A stretch of DNA of 64,000 bases from Lytechinus pictus (GCF_037042905.1 NC_087256.1:31336501-31400500); one strand, 5' to 3'; counted from the first letter of the stretch, positions 1 through 12,564 are shown. The notes: generated from the sequence alone by a model not told the origin. Made by a program: numbers and translations.

Positions 1-1519
1 TAGGCTTGTGTGTACATATTGTTAATTACTTGCACATTAAAATGTTTGATTCTCAGATTGGCAAAGAAACTTGAACACATTAACAGTAGGCCTATGTTTA
101 GTTGAGGTTTTTATTTTTTTAATCAATTAGGATTTTGTGTGTTCTTATCTCTGCAAGTTATCGATAACAATTTCTTTGAAAAAGTCTGATACAGTAGTTA
201 CTCAATCTAGATTTGTTTCTAAGATAGACTATATAGGGAAAGGTGGCAAAATAGATATGAGGGAGCACAGAGAATCAGTGAGAGAGAGGAAGAGAAAGAG
301 AGAGAGAGAGAAAGAGAGAAATGAAGAAGGAGAGGTAGAGGTGGGGGGTGAAGAGATGAGATTTCAAAGAATACATGTAGGCTAACCAAAATGAAAATAG
401 GACAGAGAAAGTAAAAAGTGTAATAGGAAAATGAGAGAGGGAGATTTGATAACTTACATGTACATGTATAATCAATTTAATTTCAGTAGTGCATTTGAAA
501 TAATAGTTAAAAAATAGTTTGACTGATTTCATTAGAAATATGACATGTAAAATAGATTGTTTTCATGACTCTTAAAAAAGTGCACAAAATCAATCTTCCT
601 TTACAAATAATCTCTTGCATTTTGTTTATCAGGTAGCTTGTGAGACTCTCAATAAATCATTTAACTAATTTTGTTTATATTTTATTTTAAACTTATTAGT
701 AGTTATGTGTGATACATTGATTGAGATGTCTTTTCAATTGCTTGGAATAGTAATTTGAATTATATTTCATTTGAGTCAGGCTCAGTGGTCATTTCAGGGT
801 TTTTTTTTTTTTTGGGGGGGGGTGATAAAGTAGGTTTTGGTCTGATAAATTGTATTGTGGATGGGGTTTTAATTAATGCATTCACTTTATATGCATATGT
901 ACAGTAATATTTTGTCTTTTTTTTTCAATATCAAATTTCCTTTGTATCGCAATGTAAACTATTTTAATGTTTTTTATGGATCCCATGGAAGAACACAGTA
1001 ATTATGTTAATGACTCTGAAATGGGCAATCCTTTTGACCATTTTATCTATTCAGCATTTTGCAATTAATTTTGTTTATTTCAATTGATGCCATCTATGTT
1101 GTTTATTTATGTTTCATATTTGTGTTTTTAATAATTGGAAAATAAACAAACAAACAAACAATCAAGGTGTCCTGTTTCAAAAAATTGCAATTTCATGTTT
1201 TTGTAGACATAACAAGAAGACAAACAAACAATTAATTGTTAATTGAGGCTAGAGTTGTTAGGAAATTCTATTCTACCATACTGTAGGTCATTAAGAGGCT
1301 GAAACAATGTTGAGTATCAGGAAATGATCATTCAAAAATAGTCTTGATTCCAAATTCTTACTTTATAAGAATTGTATTTTTTTTTGGTGTTATTAACGTT
1401 TTCAGATTGAATATGATATTAAAAAAGAAAATCAATGTTATGTATGACAATATCATTATCAATATGAATACTGACCCAGGATTTAAAAAAGTAAGAGATG
1501 TTGATTATTACAGAATTTA
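1..1519. other. AT-rich flank without a recognisable gene
   Basis: Only short frames and simple repeats are seen: a GA-rich tract at about 272-345, a T/G run near 800-822, and a CAAA repeat at about 1143-1162 that could be the tail of a retroposed copy. Confidence 0.6.
272..345 (+). repeat. GA-rich simple repeat
   Basis: An (AGAG)n tract on the plus strand; the open frames across it on both strands come from the repeat. Confidence 0.8.
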
Positions 1520-1524
1520 GACCC

Positions 1525-1880
1525 AAGCATATCATGGCCGTGCGGGTGCACCGACGTAATCGAGCGGTTGCCGTCGAACAACTTAGGTAAAAAATTGAAC
1601 TCGTTGGATCGAAGGCTGTCGAGCGCACAAAGGCTGGTTGCCGGCTGCGGGCCGCTAACAGATCGGTCGATGATCTTGCGGCAAATTCAAGATTGGCCAG
1701 GCGATTACTTAAAAATAGGCTGGTGGCCGATGGGAGACCGTCTGGGAATCGGTGGGTCATCTGCCTTTCACTGCTTGGATGCCAAACATAAAAGTTCCCA
1801 GATTTGGCCTTGAGTAATGGGTAATCAACAGGGCTCTGCTCGGTGGCGACCAGCATGCTACTTATCGGTCGGTCGCCGCT
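1525..1880. other. Isolated GC-rich patch of unknown origin
   Basis: A patch of about 350 bp that is CpG- and GC-rich, sharply different from its AT-rich flanks. Frames on both strands stay open for stretches, with an Arg/Ala/Leu-rich reading on the plus strand interrupted by stops. I cannot assign it; it may be a decayed exon or transposon fragment. Confidence 0.4.
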
Positions 1881-2942
1881 TTGAATTGTGACTGAAGCCT
1901 AAAACACATAGCCTCTACATGACCTTTATATAGCCAGCAATAGTAACAAACCCTTATATCTATCGGTGGAGGAATATCACATCTGAATCAGATTTGAAAT
2001 GTTATTAGCACAATAAACAGATGAAGCTTGGAATTAGGCTACACTGATAAAGGAAATCAATCTTACGATCAAGAGGAAAAAGGCAATAGATAAGAGTGAT
2101 GTATTGGAAAAAGAAATGTTTATAGATCTATACTGAGGACACTTGTTAATGAGTTTAACAGATAAGGAAGATGTTTAAAGCTGATATGGAATTTTTTTTA
2201 TTTTTGTAGGAAGAATATCTGTTTCCCTTTATCATTTTATTGGATCCTATTTTTCTGTGTTTTCTTTTTTCGTCAAGAATACAACTTAGAGAACTTCCAA
2301 TCACAATTTTCTGTTTATGTACTGTGCATTAGGATGTGGACAGGTTGTGAATTTTACATACAATACATACTTGTATCTTTTTGTGGAATGAATTTTTAAC
2401 AGAGAACAAGTGTGTGATTCATGACTGATGTCAGTTTAATGATGGACAGTGTGTAATTGGAAAACATTCTCAAAAGATGCAATAAATAAAGATGAATAAA
2501 AATATAAAACTATTTATTTTTTATGTTGTGAAATTTACTTATTTGTCCATTTTGTTGTTGTCGCTTTTCCATATTTTCAATTTATGCTGTGTATTTATGG
2601 TACATGCTAGTGGGAATAAATAGAGGATTAAATAGCAATCAGCTTTTAATGGCTCCTCATCTTGTACCCCATTTCTTCCCTTTTCTCCATCTTTTCTTTT
2701 TTTTTCCTTTTGAAATTTTATTGTTAGGAATGCTAAAAAGAATAGTTGTACCAAAAAACATTGATTATTAGATCTTTATTTTCTGCTTTATAGCAAACAT
2801 TTGAATTTACACATATAATAAAATAAAATAATCGAAATTTTACATTCTGAACAGTTTGGTAGATTACATCAGGGTACATGTTATGATTGTGTGATTTATG
2901 GCCAATTTATCTAGAGTTGATTTACACCCTCCCCCACCACTG
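1881..2942. other. AT-rich DNA, nothing recognised
   Basis: No coding frame, RNA gene or palindromic element is visible; the short frames at about 2540-2770 are low complexity. Confidence 0.5.
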
Positions 2943-2944
2943 TA

Positions 2945-3699
2945 CAGTGCGTATAAAAAAGTTAACACTTAAAAAAAACTTTCCGCTTGAATGAGCATCA
3001 CTTACTCTTGAAAACTTCGTGAAAAACGATTTGCGCAGAACTTGAAAAAAGTTTTAAAATATATGAATAAAAGTAGACGTTTATCGTGAAAAACACATGG
3101 AATTTGGCTTGAAAGATTGATTTGAAAATATATTTTACCTTTGTAACTTGTTTCCTTGCCCAAAACACTTTATAGAGCGCCACTGTACGCCTCCCCTTCC
3201 CGCACACCAAAGCCATCGTGATGATATCTGCCTAACACTGAGCTTAGGCTTGATTTTTGTTTTGTTAATAATTTTCAAGCTTAGGAAAAGTGTGGAGAAC
3301 AAGTATTAAATGAAATATGAAATGTTGTCCCACTTTAGATGATAAAAACTTAATGAAAGAATGCTGGAGATGTCTGAAGTAAACTTTTGTTCCCATTCAG
3401 TTATATCCTCGGATCCAGCTGCCACAAATAAGATAAAGGCTGTGTTTACCTAGGGTTAAAATGCTAATTTGGGTGGCAAAGTTGTTCCAAAATGTTTAAA
3501 TGTATCTGTTTTATTTCAATTTGCTAAAATTGCAAAAGAAATGTACCACACGGTCAGTTTGTTTAGCCTTTTTTCCTTGACACAGTGTGAAAATGAGCAT
3601 TTCTGCGCAAACCCATTTCTCCGACCTTTACAAAAATGGACGGAGCTCACTGAAGTGTAACATTCTTTCAAAGTGTAAACTTTTTATTGATACGCACTG
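2945..3699. mobile_element. Mariner-type foldback MITE, TA-flanked
   Basis: Starts CAGTGCGTATAAAAAAGTTA and ends with the inverted form AAGTGTAAAC..TACGCACTG. It is flanked by TA (2943-2944) and TA (3700-3701), the Tc1/mariner target site. There is no transposase frame, so it is non-autonomous. Confidence 0.85.
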
Positions 3700-3701
3700 T
3701 A

Positions 3702-4913
3702 CAGTGCGTCCCACAAAAAACGAAACCGAGATTTATCGATGATTTATCATAACTTAATCACAAATACAATAGACAAATTACCTACCATTGTAAAGCTTAG
3801 AATCTCCTCTCTCATCTGAAATTACTTAGATTATTTCTCATTCACGCATGAGTGAGCAAAAACAATTTGAAGAGGGGATACCAAAAAGTCATTTGGCGGG
3901 CTGTATCTGGGTTTTACAAAAAAAAACACATTTTAAAAAGCTCAATATCTACTCTTTAATTTGATACCTCAATTACAGAAAATGGTCAAGAAATAACAAA
4001 GTTCTGGTTATTTGAAATGAGGCTTGAATTTCAATAATTTCATAAAATGAAGAGGTTTTACAGGCTAGCGTTCAAACTCACTCGACACTCCGTTTTGTTG
4101 ACGATCAGCCATGCATGAAGTCGTTTGTTAATCATGCGATAGCTTCTGTGGGAAACCGGCGAAAACACGTTTATTTTATGAAATTATGGATATACAAGCA
4201 TTGTTTCGAGGGAACGTAACTTTTTTACTTCTTGACTATTTTTTGTGATTAAGGTATCAAATAAAAGAGCAGATATTGAACTTTTTAGGCATGTGATTTT
4301 CTTTTTGAAATTCAGATACCCCCCGCCTAATGAGTTTTTGGCATCCTTTTTTCAAATTGTCTTTGCTCACTCATGCATGAATGGGGAATAATCTTAGTAA
4401 TATCAGATGAAAGAGGAGATTCTAATAGACCTTTCATAAACCCAATAAAACCCAATTATGCGGCTAATAGCAGCATAATTTGGTCGTAAATTCAGAGGAG
4501 GACAAGAGTTATCCGCATTATTCTGATGCTGCTATTATCCGCATAATAGCGGCATCGGGACAAGATTTTGAGTTTATGAACGTATTTCCAAATAATGCGG
4601 ATAATTGCCATGGTGCGGTCACAAGGTCACCCTTTTCCAACACAACCGCATCGGAGGGGGCGTGTCCAGTTGTCATTACGATTATCCGCCTTTTTCAGGA
4701 CTGGCGCTCGTAAAAATAATGCGGATAATTTTCGGAGTTTGTGAATGCAATTTTTATTGAATTATCCGCATTACTCTTAGGCGGCTAATTGGAGGATAGG
4801 TTTTATTGGGTTTATGAAAGGGGTATTTGGTAGGTCATTTGTCTATTGTATTTGTGATTAAGTTATGATAAATCATCGCTTAATCTCGGTTTCGTTTTTT
4901 CTGGGACGCACTG
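3702..4913. mobile_element. Long foldback element, TA-flanked, abutting the previous one
   Basis: Starts CAGTGCGTCCCACAAAAAAC and ends with the inverse GTTTTTTCTGGGACGCACTG. Long arms pair across the element, for example ATTTATCGATGATTTATCAT near 3732 and ATGATAAATCATCGCTTAAT near 4867. It is flanked by TA at 3700-3701 and 4914-4915. The right arm is interrupted by another element at about 4429-4822. Confidence 0.85.
4429..4822. mobile_element. MITE nested in the right arm of the foldback element
   Basis: Terminal inverted repeats are ACCTTTCATAAACCCAATAA at the left and TTATTGGGTTTATGAAAGG at the right. The interior repeats ATTATCCGCAT-like strings in both orientations at least six times. 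It splits the outer right arm between GGAGATTCTA and the TTTGGTAGG that should adjoin it. Confidence 0.8.
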
Positions 4914-4917
4914 TATA

Positions 4918-5050
4918 GTCCAAAAAGCAGGGTCCATGTTTCATACCATGGAAATCTTGATTATGATTGGCTGATGAGCCTGTTCCCATGGTGACAAAGT
5001 TACAAGTCAGCAGAAGATCAGCTTTGACTTTGACAAACCTAATCTTAATG
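4918..5050. mobile_element. Fragment of a TTACCATGG-type palindromic MITE
   Basis: TTTCATACCATGGAAATCTT, then GATTATGATTGGCTGATGAG, then CCATGGTGAC resembles the cores of the copies at 28046 and 40081. Confidence 0.5.
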
Positions 5051-5945
5051 TAGTACATGTATAATATTAAGAAGTTATCATTTCATTATGTGCCAGATAA
5101 AATGCCATTTCCATGTCAAAACTAAAACGTATACAGAGGTCAAGTCTGGTTTGCTAAACTCTTTTTTTTTGTTATTGTTGTTGTATTCTTCCTAGAAAAG
5201 GTAATAAAAAGGACAAAATATCAGCTGATACATGTACTTGTATGTGAATGTCCACATCCATTGTAGCAATTAGCCATGCATTAACTGTGTCATCAATGCG
5301 CAGTACTTTTGCAAAAACTTGCGCAGACAGGATGTGCAAAACCACTGTACACTGGAATTTTCGTAGTTTAATTGTGATTGCTTGGACACAGCTTAATTGA
5401 CTGATCACAAAAATAAGACAAATAATGTTCTTATTTTCTTTGAGAATTCCTTACACTTTTATTGTCTCAAATTCCACTTTTCTGCTTGAGAAAATACAAA
5501 CGGTTATATCCCCTTTAGATATATATATATATAGAGCTCTTAAATTGATGGATCATTACTGTTAAAAGCAAACATTTGAAAATAAAAGTACAGGAAATGG
5601 ACACAATTCGGTTCCTGTTTACACCATATTCAGCTAGTTTCATTTTGGATACATTTAAGTGTTGGAAGAAAGTGAGTCATTAGTCTGAATGATGATCAAT
5701 TATATCCAGTATTTGAAACTGTTCATGCCTACTCTCTGAATTTCAAGGATTTAAGAAAAAGAAAAGAAATCCAGATCGGCTGTAATAGTGACCAGCCAAA
5801 TGTAAGATTTAGATCTAAACCCTGTGGATTTGAGATGTTTGGAGATTTAAAAGTTAATCCTTGGCTGGTCACTTTTCATGGTTGATTTGGATTTATTTTT
5901 AGTCCCTGAAAGTTTAGAGCGTAATCTGATAATTTTTCTTTATTT

Positions 5946-5988
<43 letters not shown>

Positions 5989-6880
5989 CTTTATTCATTG
6001 GAGTTGTTCGGAAAATTTTGATGAGTTTCCTTTTTACCTGGCTCTGTATCGTAGAAAGACTTGTGATTGATTAGAATCAATCTCATTTTAAGATTGTTGA
6101 AGATTTGTGATCAATCATTGATTTCAACCCAATTGAGTCTAACACATAGGCCCAAATGTGCAGTTTGTGCACTTCTGTTTTAGCACATTAAAATGTAGTC
6201 TACCTTTTCAATATTTGCAGATAAATAATCATTATTGTTACACAATACAATTTCCTTTGCCTCACAGTGGAAATAATTCTGAAAAGAAAAGGTAAAAAGT
6301 ATAACACAGATTATAAGCAACATTTCATCCTTGGTGTAAAACAAAATCACAAGATTATTATCACTCATACATGTAATTTATTGTGATTTATTATGTACCG
6401 TTGTGATGTTCAGTTTCGTACAAGCTAACAAATTATTTTCATCATGGAAATTAGTAAATTTAATTTTATGATTAACACCTTGTCAGTTCTTTTTTTTATT
6501 CTTTAAATACAAATAAGATATTAAAGTGTCATAAATATGTTAAAATTTATAAAAGCCCAAAGGTATTTCTGCATCATCATCAGTCATGCTAGAGAAAAAA
6601 ACAACACAAAAACAACAAACACCAATGAAATGAAAAATGTTTGAATTCTTAATAATTTTGTATGGGTACCTATAAACAAGTTTATTATCTATAAAACAGT
6701 TCAGTTCTCCTTATCCCAAGATTAAATACACGTATGAACCCGGCCTTTCATAATTTGCTTTTAACACGGTCGGCCTGGACACGTTATGTCACCTGTTTGC
6801 CTTTCAAATGGATGAAGTGCTTTAGCAAATTGACTAGATTCAAAGCAATGGATTAATCATCAAAGAAGATGGAGTTGTTT
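5051..6880. other. AT-rich DNA with TA microsatellites
   Basis: Contains short (TA)n at about 5518-5532 and a longer (TA)n at about 5950-5984. No gene or larger element is recognised. Confidence 0.5.
5950..5984. repeat. (TA)n microsatellite
   Basis: Uninterrupted TA dinucleotides for about 35 bp. Confidence 0.9.
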
Positions 6881-6888
6881 GCCGCTGG

Positions 6889-6896
6889 TATAAAAA
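6889..6896 (+). promoter_or_regulatory. Possible TATA box upstream of the receptor gene
   Basis: TATAAAAA sits in a locally less AT-rich stretch (about 6730-7070) that is distinct from the flanking DNA and free of recognised repeats, about 1.5 kb upstream of the putative 5' exon. It is a weak call, because TATA-like strings are common in sequence this AT-rich. Confidence 0.2.
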
Positions 6897-7599
6897 GCAA
6901 TGAATAACGGAGAAGAATGAATGCTGCTGTGTGGCGGGACCATGAAATTTTCATCCCTCTCTGTCAGTTTTAGTTCTCTCTCCATCTCTTGGTTCATTTT
7001 ATCTGACTAGTGTCTTGGTCTGAGTAGTGAGGCCGTACTCATCTTTGGTGTGTGAGGCGATATGAAGTTTTATAAAGGGATCATTGGACTGTTGAAATAT
7101 TGTTTTTTATCTGGTGTGAAACTGTAAAGTTTAGGCCATTATCATCACTGAATCACATTTCTTTTGGTAACTTGATTCGCTGTTTACTTGCAAAATGCAA
7201 ACCAAGAGTGAAACCAAAGAATGTTTTGTGGGAAAAACGTCAACTTACTTTAGTTTAAAGCATTTTTTTGGTCAATGTCAATGAATACATCAGAATTTTC
7301 ATTTGTTTTATGACTTTATAAAAGGGCCATTATTTTTTAGTGATTTTTTTTTATACATGTAGAAGCTCCAAGGTAAAATAGGCCTATACATGTAGATGTG
7401 CAGTACAATTAGGTCATGTGTTAGGGTTAACCCTAGGTTTTTTTTCATATTCTCATAAAAAGCTTTGCGTTTTGATAAGTCCCTCATTTTCATTTTCACA
7501 TGTTAAACTACATAACATGTATGACTTGTAATTTTCAGTTGTTTGATTATCAAAATGTGTTTTGAAACTACAGTACGACTTGTTTAGTTACTGATCACT

Positions 7600-7735
7600 T
7601 TTATTTGTAACTGAAGTATTTATTATGATGTCTATTCTGTTTTGTATATTATGTATGTATATCTACATGTATGTTTGTTGTTATACCTGAAAATGAAAAT
7701 GAAATGAATAAATTGAATTGAATCAAAGATTTTAT
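7600..7735 (+). mobile_element. Possible 3' tail of a non-LTR retroposon
   Basis: GAAATGAATAAATTGAATTG followed by GAATC after a T/ATG-rich segment resembles short-repeat tails of non-LTR retroposons. No coding remnant is visible, so this is weak. Confidence 0.3.
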
Positions 7736-8370
7736 AAGCTTTTATCCAGTGATAGAGCGCTGTGTAACATATTTCATTGATTTTTTTTATCATTCCCTTT
7801 AATATTAAATGTGAAAACAGGTTTAATTAGTGCCTGATTGCAGGCATTTCATTATTCCAGGGGGATAGCTTGGTAGATTATATGCAGGTGCATCTTCAAG
7901 GGAGGGGGTGGGGGCAGAAGATGCAGGGGCACCCCATAAAATTTGAAAATATAATGGTTCACCCCCATAGGAGTTCTTCACTGATTGCACGTCCTGTAAA
8001 ATGAGCGATGACCATTTTTGGGGGTTGCTAATCAAGCTTTTCAGGAGATGGAATGCCCTTCATTTGGACTGATGTGATTTTTGTTATCATTCTTAGGGGC
8101 TTGTTAAATTATTTAGACAGTTTCGTACCCCGTCAAAGTCTAACCGCGCCTGATATGCATGCTTGTTACATCTTTTTTTTTTGGCTCTAAGTATTTTGCC
8201 AAAATATGTTGTTTGCTGCTTCCATCAATATTCTCCATATGAATTAGACCTTAATCTAAACTACTAAAGACATTTAGAACTTCATTTATCAAGTGAATCT
8301 ACTGTAGTGTAAACATCATTTATTAATCTCTCTTTTTCTCTTTCTCTTTTCTTCCATCTCTCTCTAACAG

Positions 8371-9045
8371 ATTCTTGGAACAGTCGATATAAAGAAACTG
8401 AATGCTTCAGAGTCCCTCAATCATATGAACACATAGGAGATGCATGCTTAACTACTTATAACCTTAATGGAATAATGGATCAGTGATGAATGTTGAGGCA
8501 ACCGTCAACAAACAAATCGTCTTCAGCCAGCCAACCAAACACAGACAAGCACATAAATTCTCGTCAGGTCTGAAAATGGGTGCCGAAGGATGAACGCACG
8601 TTTGAAGAAGGGTCGGAATGCAACGGGATGTGGTTTAGACTTGGAAGGAACAACCAAGAATTCATGTCATTGCACCGAAGTCCAGGTGGCGCTGTTTTGA
8701 GATGTTTCAATGAGCTTTAGGTTGGAGACTCCAGAACTTTGCTTTGTCATTGCTTGCACCAATGAGATCAATTGTTGCAGGAGACGATGCCAGAGGTAGC
8801 AATGTGATGGTCGGTATCAACAACGTGTGTGGAGGGACTGTTTCCCCGACCTTGGAGAAGTAACTCTTGAGCCCTGACCTCATAAATTGTTCGATTCTGG
8901 AGAACTTTGTGGATTATACTGAAACAGTTGGTGTTTTGAACCAGGTTGGAGGACACCAGAAGGGCGTAGCTTGGCTTGGGAAGGTTCAGCTGCTCAGTCA
9001 CCACCTGGGTCAGTGAAAGGGAAGACGGACAACCAATAGAAGAAG
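8371..9045 (+). other. Putative 5' untranslated exon with several uORFs
   Basis: A long CT tract ends in a strong acceptor (ctctctctaacag, 8370), and a plausible donor follows at AGAAG|gtaata (9046). The interval is less AT-rich than its surroundings and contains no low-complexity sequence or recognisable transposon. No frame stays open along it. Short ATG-initiated frames occur, including one starting ATGAATGTTGAGGC of about 35 codons and one starting ATGAGATCAATTG of about 33 codons. It could be a receptor 5'UTR exon or part of a non-coding RNA. Confidence 0.35.
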
Positions 9046-9843
9046 GTAATATCAGGATGATTTCAAATTCAAATTCATATTCATTCCTACTTATTCCCAA
9101 CCATGTAGTGTTCCTATTGAATAGGAACATTTCTCTTTTGGGACAGGAAAATTGCCTTTTTAATCTATGTGTTCCTTTTTCTGTCTCACTTTTTGATGTA
9201 GTATAAAAGAGGAAATTGAGAACTTTGCAATTTCTAGAATTTTTTTTATTAAATTTTCCTATTTCTTGGTCATCAGATATTTATCCCTACATAAAGTGAT
9301 GCAAAATAATTAGGCCTAAAATAGAGTGTACGAATATTATCAACTGAATGGATGCGTGGTGAAGAGAGAGAGAAAGAAACAAGGAAAATGGATGAGAAAG
9401 ATTCATGAAATGAGAAGGCATACAGCCAGGCTAGACACACGTACAATTCCAATAAAAATGATGTCATTACCTTTCAAAGAATCAAACAATGACTCCAAAA
9501 GAAAATTAGCTACGTCACAAAATCTATTCAATATTCCATCATTAACCTGTGAAAAGATGACGGCATCAGTGAAAAGGAAGAAAAGGAAAGAGTTATGTGG
9601 GTTTTGCTTTTCTGTTTGGGTGCTGCTATTTGCCATGCCTTCCTGTATAGTCCTTGGTCATGTAGGCGGAACTTAGAAGTGATATACGATGGTTGGTAGG
9701 TCGTAAAATGCTTTGCTAAGGGTGATTCACTGTGTTGGTTTAGTGATGGTGAAAGCAGTCCGTTGAGAAACAGTGATAGGAAAGCAGCCGCAGTATCTAG
9801 TTGGTATCTCCTAAGGAAAATCTATCAGTGATAATATTGCACC

Positions 9844-9855
9844 ATGATGGAGAAT
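9844..9855 (+). CDS. Candidate start-codon exon of the PPAR-like receptor
   Basis: The sequence GCACCATGATGG is a good translation-start context with A at -3. It is followed by ATG ATG GAG AAT and a consensus donor gtaagt at 9856. An in-frame TAA lies 12 nt upstream, so translation could not begin earlier in this exon. Joined to 9969-9990 and 24262-24368 it gives the N-terminus MMENHHCICTDG, an A/B region of about two dozen residues before the first zinc cysteine. A possible acceptor for the 5' end of this exon is cttcctgtatag at 9650. An alternative promoter or N-terminal exon outside these sites remains possible. Confidence 0.4.
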
Positions 9856-9968
9856 GTAAGTTTTCCTCTTTTAAGTTTCAGAGCAGTTTTTATGTTATGT
9901 CTATAAAATGGGATTGTTATTTGCTTTGAATTGCTTAAATTTGTTTTATTATTCTTTCTCTTTTGCAG

Positions 9969-9990
9969 CATCATTGTATTTGCACTGATG
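9969..9990 (+). CDS. Candidate 22-nt microexon of the PPAR-like receptor
   Basis: The polypyrimidine acceptor attctttctcttttgcag ends at 9968. Reading on to GATG|gtgtgt gives seven codons, HHCICTD, plus one base, exactly the phase needed to join the zinc-finger-1 exon through a Gly codon. It enters in phase 0, which fits the ATG exon ending at 9855. Support is splice-site quality and phase only. The donor is moderate, the exon is very short, and no homologue was compared. Confidence 0.4.
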
Positions 9991-10559
9991 GTGTGTATCG
10001 GTGATCAAGATTGTGTCCTCTTTTGATCTATGTTGTCTATCTGTCGTCAGTTGACCTTTCAAAATTTGTTTCTCAAAATAAAATCATTTTGAGGACAACT
10101 CAGGAAAAGCACTATATTAGAACATGGATCCCACTCTCCATTATTAGAATTAGGATAAATATAGGCCTACATACAAGTTATTAGTTGCAAACTTTTCTTG
10201 CCATCCTCTCCTGAATTTAATGTTTACAAGACAATATGAGGTTTCTACGCAATTCTACCATTCACATATAAATACAACTTTTATGAGCATTGATGTCCTT
10301 TATTTTTGTTGGATAAAATAGGTTTAAACGGCTGTAGATCAATCTAATTTTAATGTTTGTTGGGTAATTTAATGTTAGTCATCGCCTCATTCAGTTGGTT
10401 TCCATTAACAGCTTAATTGATCGTTACTTGGTTTATCAGTTGGATTGTGTTTAAGTACAGTGTATTGGTCATTGGTTGTCATGGAAGTGTGTGGACCAGG
10501 GTATTTCCTAATGCCACATGCATAGTATGGTTAATATAATTTTGAGTTGTGTATTACCC

Positions 10560-10790
10560 AAATTTCCCTCTCCCCCAAGTAAATAAATACATACTGTAAA
10601 TTATAAAAAAATAAAAACTTGATAAAAAGTTATAAAAAAATAAATGAAAAAAAAAAGATAGATAAATATATAAAATCAATGAAATAAACAAATAAAAATG
10701 AAATAAAATGAAATGAAAAATGAAAAATAAAATAAACAAATCAATGAAAAAATAAAAATGGAAAGAAATAATCACAATTTTTTTCAATAT
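10560..10790. repeat. A-rich low-complexity tract
   Basis: Degenerate AAATAAA/GAAATAAA repeats, which produce the Phe-rich frame on the minus strand. Confidence 0.75.
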
Positions 10791-11309
10791 TTAGATTATT
10801 CTTATTTATTAAGCCATGATGAAATCCTTTAAAATAGTGTCCCATAATGTGTCTGTGTGTGTGTGTGCATGTACACAGTGTGGAACGCAATAATAACTTA
10901 TCTTCTTATGATTTGATTGGAAAATCACATTTGGACATTTCATTGAAATTAATTCATTTTAGGATGAGCAGAAAGTTACACGTATACATGCTTTTAATAA
11001 TTTAATGATTGTTTTTAGAACTGTTCAAGAAATAATTCAAAATCATGTATTAGAAATATAAATTTTCCTAGTTCATATTGCTTTTGATCAACAAATATAA
11101 ATCTCTTTCGAATCGAAACTACCAGGCCTAATATACAATGGATAAACCTATGTACTTTGTATGTATTTAATTAAAATCATATCATTATTCGTGTCTTTAC
11201 ATTTGTTTTTGTAATGATTAGTAAAAAGTTACGTAATAATGAATAAAACACAGTAATAAATACAACTTCCTTAGGCTTCATTTTGTGCTACAGTCAGAAA
11301 AAAGCTTAA

Positions 11310-11897
11310 AGGAGAATGAAACCCTTGAAACCAGCTGAATCCACATCAAAGAGAAAAATAAAAGAAACATATTGTTGAAAGTTTTAGGAAAATTGAATGA
11401 ATAATAAGAAAGTTATGAGCATTTGAATATTGAGATCACTAATGCCATGTAGATCCTCCCATTGGCAATGCAACCAAGATCTGTGATGTCACACACGTAC
11501 AACTCCCTCATTACTTTAGTACTTATTTCACTTTAATATATTCTCACTTTTATAGAGTCTATCACAAGGTGAGGTGTTCTCTTTATGAGAGGACAAGTAC
11601 AGAGGTTTCACAACATTATATCAATGATGAATCGTTTGTCATATGATTAGAATGAGCAAAACGAGATGTTTTGGGGTACATTTTCAGTGTCCAAAAGGGG
11701 AGATTTGTTCATCTGTGACATCATAGATCTTGGTCGCATTGCCAATGGGAGGATCTCCATAGCATTAGTGATCTCCACATTCAAATGCTCATAACTCTTC
11801 TATTGCTAGTCCTATTTTACTCAAACTTTTGTTGATCTTACTCTTTTATTTTTCTGCTTTCACAAAAGCTAACTTGCTCCAAGAGTTTCATTCTCCT
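11310..11897. mobile_element. TTAA-flanked MITE (AGGAGAATGAAAC family), copy 1
   Basis: Starts AGGAGAATGAAACC and ends GTTTCATTCTCCT, with TTAA at 11306-11309 and 11898-11901. The arms pair over a long distance, for example ATGCCATGTAGATCCTCCC and GGGAGGATCTCCATAGCAT. TTAA targets suggest mobilisation by a piggyBac or Kolobok transposase. Confidence 0.85.
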
Positions 11898-12564
11898 TTA
11901 AAACTATGGAAAATTGGGAAGTTGATTTAACCTAGGTTTGATTCATAATTAGAATTTATTGTAATTACATTTTGTTTGTTCATTTTCTTGAGTCTGTTTC
12001 ATAAAAGTTCCATCTATGGAAACTATTAGTAGACCTTGATTTTAATTGCCTGCAGAGACTAGCTACCATGGTATATGTAGTTGCCATATTCTGACATTGA
12101 TAAAATTACAACAGTTTTTGTAAAGTATATAAAGCTGTTTATATGAAATCGGCCCCAGACATGTGAACATATCCTTTTCCTTTGTTTTCTTTTTATATGT
12201 TCAGGTATATGTCTGCAGACAACCTCTGAGAGTGAAGGTAGAGAGGAGCAAACCCTATAAAATGTCGGGTAAGAAATTGAGAAGAAAATGATCATTTTTC
12301 TGTAAACAGAAAATCAACAGTATGGGGAATGGTTTGAGGCTCTTAGAGAGAATGTGGCATGTGCCGTTAAATATTGCTGATGAGGGTCAAGATTTTAGGC
12401 GCATCTCGAACTTATGTTTTTATCTCCCCCTTCTCCCCTTCCCTTTTAAAGACCTTTTTTCTCCACTTCTCTTTCTCTTCGGTTATTGTTGTAAGGTATT
12501 TGAAAGGTAAACATATATTTTCTCACCCACAATTTATGATATCATATCAAATCAATACACTCAA

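Noticed and set aside
8768..9130. 120-codon minus-strand frame opposite the putative leader exon
   Set aside because: No recognisable motif; it extends past the putative donor into AT-rich sequence.
9326..9676. 116-codon plus-strand frame
   Set aside because: No family resemblance, Lys/Arg-rich by composition; it may overlap receptor 5' intronic or leader sequence.
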